From the NCBI RefSeq assembly GCF_000330505.1, contig NW_004443648.1, forward strand, positions 673,479 to 737,478: a DNA stretch of 64,000 nucleotides. The letters run 5' to 3'. A model generated the notes under the pieces. It was given only the letters and a program-made list of their open reading frames with translations. It ran no database searches and was not told the DNA's origin. Shown here piece by piece: positions 19,963 to 29,776 of the stretch (the stretch's first letter is position 1; each line of letters starts with the position of its first letter). Source of the DNA: Entamoeba invadens IP1 (lineage: Eukaryota > Evosea > Mastigamoebida > Endamoebidae). A program made the position numbers and the translations under genes.

Positions 19963-22346
19963 GTGGTGGTCTTATGGTTTTTAGTTCGCTTTTTATACCG
20001 TCCGCAACTGTACGCATACTCGTCTAATTTTAAATTGATAAATTACCCCAAATCTTTTTCCTTTCTTTTTTGATTTGAGACTGTCTGTATTTTTAGTCGG
20101 ATTTATCCCATTTTAATGTATTGTTTTACTACGTTGTTATAGTAAAATGTATTAATGTTATTAATACGAAATCTATTTCCAAACCAACTCTTTTTTTTAT
20201 TTTGAATGAATCAATGTATTTTTAGATTCTCTTTGTCTGATTGGGAAGTGAAATGGTATATCCGATAAAAGTTGCCCATTCTTTTCTTATCCCGTTATTT
20301 TGTACAAGAAAATATCACACTTACTCCTAAAATAATCGGAATAAAAACTCTGTTCACCATCTAGTTTCTTTGACCTTCCTTATCCATTTTATTTATTTCT
20401 TTTTAAAATTCATGGTATTAAATTAACGCGGTATCGCCTGGATTTGTAGAGAATTTTTTGCTAACAAATCGTGACTTCGTAAATTCTTTCCTCAGAACTT
20501 GTAATAGCAAAATTACCCCAAATATTGGAATTTTTTTTAAAAAGAATAAACATTGTAATTGATACGATCTTTTTGATCCAATGCCCATTCCTCGGCGTTT
20601 CCGTTATTTTTTTCTCGTTTTTGATTATTTGCAAATCAAAGTGTTAAAAACGCCAAATGTGCTTTCTCAATAATTAAAATACCAATAATAATGCTGTTAT
20701 GAGAATCATAACAGCATTATCATTATAATGATGATCAAACTTTGCCTTTTGCCTTTCAAAAAAAAGTTTGTATACTTTAAAGAATCATAATATTATAGTT
20801 TTAAAACCAAACAAAAATGTTATTGAAGGTAAAGATTATATATTTAGATAAAAATGAGGGTAATATGAAGATTGTACTTGACTAAAAGTACCACCTAATT
20901 GAAATAGTTTTTTCATTTAATTATTTATTTTTGTTTTCTTTTCAAATCATACATTTTTAAAATATAAAGTTGCTGAATTTGTCTTTTTGTGCCTAGATCA
21001 TTGAATGGGAAAATAGTCGGGCTAAGTCCTGAAAAGTTCTTTTAAACACGCTTAACAGAGTAAAAATGCTGCCAATTAGACAAAATTATTCTTTGAATTT
21101 CAGTAATCAGTATATATTTAATATAATTAAACAGCTGTGAACCATTCATTTTGTTAAATTAAACTTAAGACTATATCCACTTCTGATTACATAAAAGTTT
21201 CATAACTGATTACGATTAACCCCCATCTATTTCAAAAATACAAGTCCGAAATTATAAAGCACATTTTTGAAATATATTTAGTTGTTTGAATTTTTGTTAA
21301 AAGTTGTTTGGAGGGTAACTCCTTGTATTTTGTATGTCTACATTGTTGGTTAAAAAACACACATAGTTGTTTTTTACTTCCAAACTAAGATGTTGCGCCA
21401 CTACATTTTAAAATTTATTATCAATTATTATTCTTACAAGAAGTAAGACTTTAAACATGTAAAAATACAATAGTTCAAACCAGATTTTGATGTCGACTTT
21501 TTGTTATGAAATAAGTATTATAATAATACAAACAATTACTCCCAGTTCCTATTAACTCCAAGAAACTATGCTCTTCACTGAAGAATCATCAGTCTTCAAA
21601 TCAATAAAATCATTTTCCAACAATGAATAATGTGTTTAAAAAATGGTATTTTTTTATATTTATTAACAGCCTTTGCATCAATAAGTAAATAATAAATTCA
21701 CGTCACCTTACAATTACAACCAAGTTTAGTTAAAAATGGTGAACTATTTTAAATGAAAAGTTTAAAAGTTATATCATTTTTAATCAAATTCTTGTTGATG
21801 AAATTGCTTTTAGAGTGAGCGGAGTTTAAAAAGGGTAATATATCCTTTTATGTAAAAAGGTCATAATACCATATTTACTTTTACTTGTTTTTTTTATTTC
21901 GTTATTTTCCTTATTATCAGTTTCGCCAGTAAAATCAAAGTATCTTCATTATAAAAAATTACTCCCATAGAGACTGAAAACACAGGAAAGAAACTGAAAA
22001 TATTTAAATTAATAATAAAACAAGTTTTAAGTGCATATTACTTTTATCTCACCTTATTTTCAGCCAAAAATGAAATCGTCGCACCTTTGCCCCATCCTTT
22101 GTTTTTACTGGTGCAATTCCGTTTTTTCAACTTGTTTCTTTATAATGGCCTTCTCAAAGGGTAATACGGATTTTGAGGTCAAGTTAACGTTGTGTGTTGA
22201 GGAAAATCTGGATAACAAGAATTGCTTTTAGTGAGCAAACGTGACAAATATGGAGGTGTTACAAGTGACCAAGAGCATGTTCTTTGAACGGAACAAAAGT
22301 GACCAAAATAGTAAATTAATTGAACACACAAAAGCCCGAAAACATC
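19963..22346. other. long AT-rich intergenic region with one perfect hairpin
   Basis: Nearly 2.4 kb without a supported gene; short ORFs here lack coding character. The only clear structure is the hairpin at 20688-20720. Confidence 0.5.
20688..20720. repeat. perfect 15-bp hairpin
   Basis: ATAATGCTGTTATGA (20688-20702) and its exact complement (20706-20720) are separated by the triplet GAA. It lies in the middle of a large intergenic region and is not adjacent to a gene end. Confidence 0.7.
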
Positions 22347-23291
22347 TCACAGCAACACATTTACATACAAAAACTCGACACCAACAGAACTGGTCATTTC
22401 AATAAGAATTGGCGATATCAAATCTGAGCTTGTCGATTGCTCTATCTTTCCATCCTTTTTCGACAAGAGGAGGGTAGGACTTTTGGAAAAGAGTGACCGC
22501 AGTGAAAAGCAGAAGTCGCAATTATTTGGCAATTGCCACTTCTCTGTTGGGACAATGTCACTTTGTGTGAAAAATCCAAAAATCGAGTTGTGCTGATTTC
22601 GCACCAAGCAAAGGACGCCCGTGTTTTTGGGCACTTTAATTGTACTGGAAATGTTCTTGTCACGTTTATAAATAAGCTCAAAGTGAGTTGTATGCGTCCA
22701 TTCCTCTATTTTTGATATCTCAAAAAGAGTCAAAACGTTACCGAAGACATTCCGTTTCACCAACGCCTTCACACTCTTCTCTTCAACAGACTTTTGCACT
22801 CTCCGATATTCCTCGTTCTTCCCTATCACCTTCTCACAGTAACTTATAACCGCATTTTGACTTTCGACTGTTTCTTTCATTTCATCGTAATTGAAAAGTA
22901 ACTCCGTGTAACTCTTATTACTACACTGAAGAGCTACCCATATCGACTCTTGTGCACTCTTCAATTCTTTAATTTCTAAATCCTTTTTATTTCTTTCCGA
23001 TTGATGAAACTTGTGCGCTTCAGTCTCAGAAGATTCGCTTTGTTTTCGCGAGTGTTTGTCAGTCTTTTCACTCACTGTATCGCTCCGTCGTGGAAAGTCG
23101 GAAAGTAAAATCTTTGAGCAAAGGTTGACGACTATTTGTGTTGTGGTGGTAAACTCTCTCATAAAGTCGTCCTGGACAACTCTCACATTCTCTATGAACC
23201 TTTGAGGAAGCTCTCCCAAACTACTTAGAAGAAGATTAAGTTTGTCGCTTAGATTCCGGGCATATTCCAAATCACCTTCTTCCCAACTCAT
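22347..23291 (-). CDS. coiled-coil protein with C-terminal TLDc-like domain
   Basis: A 314-residue protein. The first half is helical and charged, with coiled-coil potential (about 85-165, SERNKKDLEIKELKSAQ). The C-terminal half (about 170-314) resembles the TLDc fold of Entamoeba proteins: HFELIYKRDKNISSTI, VLCLVRNQHNSIFGFFT and CFSLRSLF follow the 'LLYR-SRDG', 'I-DTEGNVFGGY' and 'FLFSL' blocks of TLDc. In other eukaryotes TLDc proteins bind V-ATPase or protect against oxidative stress; no role can be assigned here. No signal peptide. The start at 23291 is the first ATG after an AT-rich spacer. Confidence 0.7.
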   Translation of the reverse strand: MSWEEGDLEYARNLSDKLNLLLSSLGELPQRFIENVRVVQDDFMREFTTTTQIVVNLCSKILLSDFPRRSDTVSEKTDKHSRKQSESSETEAHKFHQSERNKKDLEIKELKSAQESIWVALQCSNKSYTELLFNYDEMKETVESQNAVISYCEKVIGKNEEYRRVQKSVEEKSVKALVKRNVFGNVLTLFEISKIEEWTHTTHFELIYKRDKNISSTIKVPKNTGVLCLVRNQHNSIFGFFTQSDIVPTEKWQLPNNCDFCFSLRSLFSKSPTLLLSKKDGKIEQSTSSDLISPILIEMTSSVGVEFLYVNVLL

Positions 23292-23497
23292 TTGATAATA
23301 ATAACCTTTTTAGTTTATTTAATTTCTCTTCTTTAGTATTTTTTAATATATAAATTATAATATATTATAATTTAATACATTTTAAAATATATATTAATAC
23401 TATTATTATAGAATAATATAATCTATATATTACAATGATATATTATTATAATATAATAATAATATATTAGAACAATCATTTTAAAACAATTTGAAGA

Positions 23498-24127
23498 TCA
23501 TGCAAAAGAAAGAGCACCAAAGTTTCTTCTTTTTTTATAGTCGACGCACATCTTGGAGAACGTTATGAACTCCTGGAAGTGCGAGGGAGCAGTCATCGAC
23601 AAATAAAAACCATTAACACACGAAGAGGCTTTGCTGTAAAGGTCACAAAATCCACCTTGAATTAAATACAGCTCGGAAAACATCTGTTTGTTTACTCGCT
23701 GTAAACAACGAGCCAAATTTGGTGCTCGCGTCCCAGAAAATTCGCAATACAAAAACACAGGACTTTGACTTGTAACTTTGTGAGCCCATCGAATCAGACT
23801 GTTTTCATTCCACAAATTCAATGAATGAGAAACATGTCCAGCCTCGTATTCGTAAGGAAAGCGACAATCTATAACAACCCCTTCTTTGGATATCTGCTGT
23901 TCAAAAGTCTCTATAGAAATAACAGGAAAACCTTTACAAGTTGTTATAAAGGGGAGTTGTGTTGAAATTGCATTGACTGGAGTCACTGAGGCAGAAAGAA
24001 ACAACTGAGAAGTCCTTAAGACTGAACGCTCGAAAGCACTTGTTGTGACTTCTTCACAGAGTGGAACACTGGTTGAAACACACTTCTCGTCCCACTCGGA
24101 TACTAAAACGGAAGACATAAGAGACAT
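23498..24127 (-). CDS. CDC25-like (rhodanese-fold) phosphatase
   Basis: A 209-residue protein with the CDC25 catalytic fold at about 66-185. VVIDCRFPYEYEAGHV (84-99) and LNLWNEN match the CDC25 'IIDCRFPYEYEGGHI...NL' block. The active-site loop is YCEFSGTRAPNLAR (127-140) with Cys128 and Arg134 in the C-x5-R spacing. The usual His before the Cys is Tyr127. ELYLIQGGFCDLY and a Cys-rich C-terminal block complete the fold. CDC25 removes inhibitory phosphates from cyclin-dependent kinases. The N-terminal 60 residues are Ser/Thr-rich and much shorter than the animal regulatory domain. ATG 24127 is preceded 20 bp upstream by a GAACT element. Confidence 0.85.
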   Translation of the reverse strand: MSLMSSVLVSEWDEKCVSTSVPLCEEVTTSAFERSVLRTSQLFLSASVTPVNAISTQLPFITTCKGFPVISIETFEQQISKEGVVIDCRFPYEYEAGHVSHSLNLWNENSLIRWAHKVTSQSPVFLYCEFSGTRAPNLARCLQRVNKQMFSELYLIQGGFCDLYSKASSCVNGFYLSMTAPSHFQEFITFSKMCVDYKKRRNFGALSFA

Positions 24128-24468
24128 CGCAGCGAAAGGAAACCCTAGTTCTTTCTCCGCCTTTTTGTGGCAAAATTGTGGCTTTTGAGTTTTTCACCTA
24201 CGATATTTTTATTGCATTTGTTTTAATGGAAATTTTCAGAGATTAACCGACTCAAAAGTGGGATGTTTGAATTCATTGGGAATAAAAAGATTCAAAATAA
24301 CATGCCAGTCGACGTTTTTAAACAAATGTTTTATAAATTTGATTATTTGGTTATAACATATGCAATTTATCAAGTGGATATAATTTATATTTTTATATTT
24401 ATATGAAAATAATGAATGAAACTACAATTGTTTTTAGTTTTTAATAAACTAATTCCTCAATTATAAAG
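24128..24468. other. divergent intergenic region
   Basis: Separates the CDC25-like gene (minus) from the AP endonuclease (plus). It includes GAACT on the minus strand at 24147-24151; nothing else is seen. Confidence 0.5.
24147..24151 (-). promoter_or_regulatory. GAACT promoter element of the CDC25-like gene
   Basis: Minus-strand AAAGAACTAGGG lies 20 bp before ATG 24127, supporting that start rather than the internal Met three codons later. Confidence 0.45.
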
Positions 24469-25438
24469 ATGAAGAGAAGAGTATGTGTGTGTCAATCTAC
24501 TCTCAAGACAACACGGAAGAGCATATTGGAGGATAAGCTCTTTGATAAAGAGAAGGACAATGATGCATACTGGACAACACATAACTATACAAAATACAAA
24601 GACGAATTTAAAGGCAACGACCCAGAAAAGAAAGAAAACGAGTACAAAATAATGAGTTACAATGTAAATGGCATTAATGCAAGTATTAAGAAGGGGTTGA
24701 TTGACTTTATAAACACTGAAAAGGCTGATATCGTTTGTTTGCAAGAGACAAAGTTACAACACAAAAATAGAGTTGAAATGCCTGAGTACAAACATCACTA
24801 TTACAATTACTCAACCAACAAAAAGGGGTATTCGGGTACAGCCGTGCTCAGTAAAATAAAGCCAATAAACGTAACTTATACACTCAACGAAAAGACACAC
24901 AACGACGGAAGAATCATCACCGTCGAGTTTGACAATTTTTATTTGGTGAACACTTACGTCCAAAACAGTGGGAGGAAGTTAGAGAATTTGGAGAAGCGAG
25001 CCAAAGAGTGGGATGTCGATTTAAAGTCACACATCCATCGTCTTTCTTTATCTAAAAAAGTGATTTGGTGTGGTGATATGAATGTTGTGTTACGGTGGTC
25101 TGACTTAGCCAAACCTAAAGAGTGGTTGCGGTGTTGTGGGTTCACCAAAGAAGAGAGAAAGGGCACAAGTGATATCTTAGAGTGTGCAAACCTCATAGAC
25201 CCTTTTGTATCTCTATATCCACATAAAGTGGCATTTTACACGTTCTTTCCTTATGTCGATATAAAAAAGTTGAGTGGGATGCGTGCAGACTATTTCTTTG
25301 TTTCAAAAGAGTGTGAAAATTGTGTTACGAAATATTACAAAAGAGATGTTAAGTATTCAGAGTTTGTTATTTGTGAATTGTTATGTATAGTTACTCATTA
25401 GAAGCCATCTCCCTATTTTCATTCACTTTAAATATTGA
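24469..25438 (+). CDS. AP endonuclease (ExoIII/APE1 family), two exons
   Basis: A base-excision-repair enzyme that cuts DNA 5' of abasic sites. Exons 24469-25361 and 25405-25438 give 308 residues. Catalytic residues by homology to APE1 are N65 and N67 (YNVNGINA), E93 (LQETKL), Y163 (NTYVQNSG), D203 and N205 (CGDMNV), D274 (MRADYFFVS) and D298-H299. The last pair exists only after removal of a 43-nt intron: the unspliced frame reads SEFVICELL and stops, while splicing gives SDHLPIFIHFKY and a normal terminus. The GFTKEERKG loop is also present. The first 60 residues are a Lys-rich, Cys-containing extension that may carry nuclear targeting. The splice model rests on this restored active site. 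Confidence 0.93.
25362..25404 (+). other. 43-nt intron in AP endonuclease gene
   Basis: Donor GTTTGT, acceptor GAAG, splitting the codon for the catalytic Asp after two bases. It is open in the reading frame for most of its length, so a naive ORF call runs through it and loses the SDH motif. Confidence 0.8.
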
Positions 25439-25757
25439 GGAAATATATCTCTTTTACTTCAAGTAAAGTCTTTTGAATTTTTTTAATTAACTATTGATTT
25501 TCACTTCTAATTTTATTTTTAATTATAATATAAGTTTGTTAACAGTTTATATAAACTATACTTTGTAGTGTTTTTGTTTTAAATTAAAACTTTTCATTAT
25601 TTATTAAATGTTATTCTAACTTATTCAAAACATATATTCCTTCCACAAACTATATTATCCATTTAGTTTAAGTAAACTACTTTTTTCATATACTTCATCG
25701 TTAAACTTCATGATTCTCTTTCCTTAAAAAGCTAACAAACGAACTTTGAAATACAAA
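25439..25757. other. intergenic region
   Basis: AT-rich spacer. GAACT at 25741-25745 is the likely promoter element of the C2 gene. Confidence 0.5.
25741..25745 (+). promoter_or_regulatory. GAACT promoter element of the first C2-domain gene
   Basis: ACGAACTTTGAA lies 17 bp before ATG 25758. Confidence 0.45.
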
Positions 25758-26387
25758 ATGCAGAATTTGGAACTGAAAGTCATAGAAGCAAGACAACTTA
25801 AAGGAGGTGACTTTTTCGGTCTTTCGAGCGACCCATTTGTCAAAGTCGATTTCAACGGCTCAATCCAACAAACACATGTCGTGAATTACTCTAAGAACCC
25901 ATACTGGGGAAAGTCCTTTCATTACACAAACGTTCCCTTTGGGTCGCGGATCAAATTTGATGTATGGGACTACGACACTTTCAAATCAAACGACTTTTTG
26001 GGTTCGACCACTTATATTGTACAGCCCGGGCAATGTGGACAAGTCGTTGACACGTGGTTAAGCCTCAATCCAAAAGGCGAGTTACACATTCAAATCATTT
26101 TTGGTCCAAATACAATACAACAACAAAGCTATTGCCAGCCACAACAATACACAATAGCTCAACCATTGCCACCTCCTCCTATGTGTCAACCTTCATACAT
26201 TGAACCATCTTATCAACAACAACCAATATACCCAACTTATCAACAACAAATGCCACCACCACCTCCTATGCCCGTCTATCAACCCCAATCCGTTATGGAT
26301 TCAAGACCAATGTACACCTCTTATCCAATGTCTAATAGCGCATATCCTCCCTCTAATAATCCCTATGGCTTCTATAATCCATTCTAA
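25758..26387 (+). CDS. C2-domain protein with Gln/Pro-rich tail
   Basis: 209 residues from ATG 25758; the frame extends upstream only through a TTG. Residues 1-113 are one C2 domain. LELKVIEARQLKGGD opens it, GLSSDPFVKVDF carries the first Ca-binding Asp, KNPYWGKSF follows, and VWDYDTFKSNDFLG carries the second acidic loop. The domain ends in GELHIQIIF. The tail is rich in Pro, Gln and Tyr (PPPPM, YQQQ), likely disordered. C2 domains bind phospholipids in response to calcium. A paralogue with the same domain order lies at 46914-47489. Confidence 0.92.
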   Translation: MQNLELKVIEARQLKGGDFFGLSSDPFVKVDFNGSIQQTHVVNYSKNPYWGKSFHYTNVPFGSRIKFDVWDYDTFKSNDFLGSTTYIVQPGQCGQVVDTWLSLNPKGELHIQIIFGPNTIQQQSYCQPQQYTIAQPLPPPPMCQPSYIEPSYQQQPIYPTYQQQMPPPPPMPVYQPQSVMDSRPMYTSYPMSNSAYPPSNNPYGFYNPF

Positions 26388-26526
26388 TGTGTTTCTTGTT
26401 ATTCATTTTATTAACACGATCATTGCTATTTAACATGAGCACATTATATTGACTCTAAATATATATATTATATTATTATATGTATAATTGGAGTGAAAAA
26501 ACACTCAAAACAAATATAAAAGTCAA

Positions 26527-27885
26527 TCAGTGGAAACCATCGATATTGTCGATGTAATTATCGATGAAGGAATTGAATATTAGAGTCTGGGTAAACTCTT
26601 TCATGAAGGGTTTGGCATCTTCGTCACATGTTTCAACGAATGAATTGGAGTCAAATAAAGAAACTTTACCATACTTATCGAGATGTCGAGTTTCGATGAA
26701 GTCGTCGAAGTTGGCGACCAGTTGTGAGAGTTGTGAGTGAATTACATTTAAAGAACTTTTTATGATATCTGTGTGAATTTTCATACACTCTAATGTGCTG
26801 TGTTTTGGAGACTTCAAGAGGGGTCTAAGCAGAGCGAGGGATTCGAGTATTAAATCACTGTTTGGTAGTAAAGTGATCTTGTCTGTAAATAACTGGGAGA
26901 ATTGAGTGTCTAAATCATAGAGACAAGAATCTCTTGGGATTTCTGGTGGAAGATCATAACAACCTATCAAGAGTGGAGTTGGGGAATCCATTAAATCATA
27001 AATTGACTCTGACAACACACTAATAACAGGGGAAGTGTATTCGAATGGACTCATACACTCAGTTAAGAATGAAAGTGCGCCACTGACTAAACAGCGATTT
27101 GCACTCTTGATGAAGACTTTTCGTTGGAGGAACAACGCGGAGAGCATTTCGACGAATTGAGGTAATGAAACGATTCGAAGGAATAAACAACGAGAGAGCG
27201 GAATGTTCGAGTTGTTCAATAAAGTATCTGCGGACCAAGATAAATGCACTTCTTTAGTGTAATTGAATGGTAAATTAAAGATAATATTCATATCGTTTTC
27301 AAGAGTTAGAATACTTTGTTTGTTGGGAGTGGTAACATACAATTGCTTTGATTCGGGTAGACTTAATAAAGATTCTAAAAAAGAAACTAATAGTTCGTAT
27401 TGATTGCTTACTGTTATTATCATTGAAATAAATTCATTTTCCATATACTCAAAAGATTCTTTTGAATTGATTGAATTGTGCGGAGTTTGTTGGGTAAGAA
27501 CTTTTATCCGAAAACAGAGAGCAAAACGCTTCAAATAACTTTTCTGACTCGCTAAAAACAAAGTGAAAAAGTTTGCAACATTTTTGTGACTATTTTCTGC
27601 ATCGTTTTTTATCTGTTGCAATTCATCTGCGGTTTTTGCTATTCTTTTTGTTATTTTACATCCTTTTGGGAAACAACAGTTACATAGTGTCGGGTAGTCG
27701 AGAGTATCTAACTCATTATTCGGGTATTTGTAAATCACATTGGCTTTCCCTTCTGTGACACTTCCAATCACTAAAAACTGCTCGACCATCTTTTCGTTTT
27801 TGTCTTTCACGTTATACCCAAGTCGCGAGAAAGTGAGTCGTCTTTCGGCCATATTAATGAAATCTTTCTCTGAAAAATCCGTCAT
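26527..27885 (-). CDS. DENN-domain protein (putative Rab GEF)
   Basis: A 452-residue protein in which the three DENN parts appear in order. The uDENN part is MVEQFLVIGSVTEG to YPTLCNCCFPKG (about 33-75). The central DENN part is LFLRIVSLPQFVEMLSALFL, then RKVFIKSANRCLVSGALSFL, MSPFEYTSPVISVL and DSPTPLLIG (about 240-315), and a helical dDENN-like C terminus follows. DENN proteins exchange GDP for GTP on Rab GTPases to direct vesicle traffic, which is prominent in Entamoeba with its many Rabs. No other domain is present, so it is near the minimal size. The start at 27885 is the first ATG in the frame after an AT-rich leader. Confidence 0.9.
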   Translation of the reverse strand: MTDFSEKDFINMAERRLTFSRLGYNVKDKNEKMVEQFLVIGSVTEGKANVIYKYPNNELDTLDYPTLCNCCFPKGCKITKRIAKTADELQQIKNDAENSHKNVANFFTLFLASQKSYLKRFALCFRIKVLTQQTPHNSINSKESFEYMENEFISMIITVSNQYELLVSFLESLLSLPESKQLYVTTPNKQSILTLENDMNIIFNLPFNYTKEVHLSWSADTLLNNSNIPLSRCLFLRIVSLPQFVEMLSALFLQRKVFIKSANRCLVSGALSFLTECMSPFEYTSPVISVLSESIYDLMDSPTPLLIGCYDLPPEIPRDSCLYDLDTQFSQLFTDKITLLPNSDLILESLALLRPLLKSPKHSTLECMKIHTDIIKSSLNVIHSQLSQLVANFDDFIETRHLDKYGKVSLFDSNSFVETCDEDAKPFMKEFTQTLIFNSFIDNYIDNIDGFH

Positions 27886-28200
27886 GTTTTCAATCTCTCG
27901 TTTTTTAGTTTTGAATTATTTTTATAAAGAATTAAATTTTTATGTTGTGTATTATTATACTTCAAAATACACAAATTGTTCACATCAATAAAAAATTTAA
28001 TGTTTTTTCTCAATCAATCCATTTTTTTCTTGAACGAAAAACATTTTTAATTATAATATTTATATAATTTAAATATACCATATCAATACTATACTATATT
28101 TCAAGTGCTCTTTTATAGTTATTAAATAATATAAGAACAACCATGCAATTTAGAGTCAGAACAAAGACCCTTTTATTTTTCTGTTGTGAATATTTTTGTT
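27886..28200. other. divergent intergenic region
   Basis: AT-rich spacer between DENN (minus) and the ER thioredoxin-like gene (plus). Nothing recognised. Confidence 0.5.
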
Positions 28201-28830
28201 ATGAAGAACTGTAAAAGAGGAGTCAAGATGTTGTTGTTTCTTTCATTACTAGTATTAGCGTTGTCACGATCGGGGATATGGGGTGGTTTAGATTATCAAG
28301 GTTTACGCGTACGGGATTGGGAGAATGGGTTAGAAGAGGCTCGACGACGAGAGATGCCTCTTATGGTGATTTTTCTCAAATCGACGACGATAGATGGAGC
28401 CATTCGACACGTTCTCAGTTTCAATCAAGATGATTCGTATATGAAACGAACCAAACAGTTTGTGGTAGTAGTAGCTGATGACACAGATAATGTCTGGAAA
28501 GAATACTTTGGGCCCTCCGAAGAGGTTCAAAAGGATTATCCCAAGATCCTCTTTTTCCATTACAATGGTGCCAAATATGATGTTTCTGGTGAGCGACCTA
28601 CATTCAATTATGAAGATTCCTTTGAATTGACAGACAAGATGGAAGAAGTGTTAGACATGTTTGAAGATGGGGTTATTCCAGAGAAGAAGAATACATTCCC
28701 AATTGAGCCAGAAGACACAAACAAGACTGAAATAGAAGAAGAAGAGCCCGTTCGTGAAGATGAAAATGCTCCAACACCAGAAGAGCATGAGAGAATGCAT
28801 GACGAGGAGATGCGTAAGAAAGAGCTTTGA
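28201..28830 (+). CDS. ER thioredoxin-fold protein of TXNDC12/AGR type, lacking the CxxC pair
   Basis: 209 residues from ATG 28201; ATG 28228 is an alternative that keeps the signal peptide MLLFLSLLVLALS. The core (about 25-150) matches TXNDC12/AGR proteins: DWENGLEEARRREMPLMVIF corresponds to 'W-tLedGkkEAa-sglPLMvii', KILFFHYNGAKY corresponds to the 'PRILFLDPSGKV' strand, and NYEDSFELTDKMEEVLD to the last helix. At the active-site position the usual KSWCGACK is KSTTIDGA, with no cysteine. The C-terminal 60 residues are acidic and end in KKEL, a plausible ER-retrieval variant of KDEL. It is therefore probably a non-redox ER chaperone-like or scaffolding protein. Confidence 0.75.
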   Translation: MKNCKRGVKMLLFLSLLVLALSRSGIWGGLDYQGLRVRDWENGLEEARRREMPLMVIFLKSTTIDGAIRHVLSFNQDDSYMKRTKQFVVVVADDTDNVWKEYFGPSEEVQKDYPKILFFHYNGAKYDVSGERPTFNYEDSFELTDKMEEVLDMFEDGVIPEKKNTFPIEPEDTNKTEIEEEEPVREDENAPTPEEHERMHDEEMRKKEL

Positions 28831-28897
28831 TTATTAAGTTTATAGTATTCAATCCTATTCCATAACACAAGAATAATGAAACAAAGACGTTAATTGA

Positions 28898-29419
28898 TCA
28901 GTTATGATATGGGTTGTTCAATGGGTCATAATTAACGAATTGGGAATATCTCGAATATCTCGGGTGGAATCCATAAGACGCGTAGTTATACCCAAGTGGG
29001 TATCCATTAGGGAACATACCATATTTCATCCCGGGGAAGATATGATGTCTCCCGTATTGTGTATTTTGTCCCAATGGGATGTCCATACCTCCATACATGC
29101 CTAACTTGTTACCATAAAATGAGTAAGGGTTGTATGCATTGAAACTTGGTCTGAACATTGAAGAGTATGAATACGGATTTCCATAAACCGAGTTGTAGAC
29201 GGGATTGGATAATGGCGAGTACATCGAATCTGAAAGTGGTCCATACTGTCTTGGATACATGTTAAAGTTGCTAGTTGACTGTACTCGAGGCATCTTCACT
29301 TGGTTCAAAACATCTGTTACCGTCTTTTTGTATTGTGTAACTGCCTTCTTTTGCGCTTTGGCTTCTTTGTTTGGTTTTGGTGCTGCGAGCGCTGTAACGA
29401 CAAGGAATAGTAACAACAT
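28898..29419 (-). CDS. secreted Tyr/Asn/Gly/Pro-rich protein
   Basis: 173 residues from ATG 29419, chosen because it starts directly at the signal peptide MLLLFLVVTALAAP; upstream codons in this frame add an unlikely basic extension. After a Lys-rich helical segment (about 17-42) the rest is low-complexity sequence dominated by Tyr, Asn, Pro, Gly, Ser and Met (SYSSMFRPSFNAYNPYSFYG, PLGYNYASYG). There are no cysteines. Such composition suggests a secreted structural or surface protein, but no family is recognised. It converges on the ER thioredoxin-like gene, with 67 bp between the stops. Confidence 0.75.
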   Translation of the reverse strand: MLLLFLVVTALAAPKPNKEAKAQKKAVTQYKKTVTDVLNQVKMPRVQSTSNFNMYPRQYGPLSDSMYSPLSNPVYNSVYGNPYSYSSMFRPSFNAYNPYSFYGNKLGMYGGMDIPLGQNTQYGRHHIFPGMKYGMFPNGYPLGYNYASYGFHPRYSRYSQFVNYDPLNNPYHN

Positions 29420-29776
29420 ATTATAGTATGATTTTGTAGTTTCTTTTATTATTTTGAGTTTCACCATCTTGATTTTTGGTGGTATGAATTTACTTCTTGC
29501 ACGTTTTACTATTTTTATCTTATTAACTATTATATATTAGTTTATCTATAACAATTTGGTATAGTAAAATATGGTAATAAAATGCTAGTAATGCCCCGGA
29601 TTTTTTGTTTTTTTATTTTTTTTATTTATACATAATAAAATTAATTAGTAATATATTGTATCAAAATTATTGATAAACAAATTAATAAAAATAATTAAAA
29701 TTTAATTGATATAATAACTATATAATAAAATATTAAGAAAAGAACTATAATATATAATAAAGTGATTTCCTCAACT
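29420..29776. other. divergent intergenic region
   Basis: Very AT-rich spacer between the secreted protein (minus) and the chromo-domain gene (plus). Confidence 0.5.
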
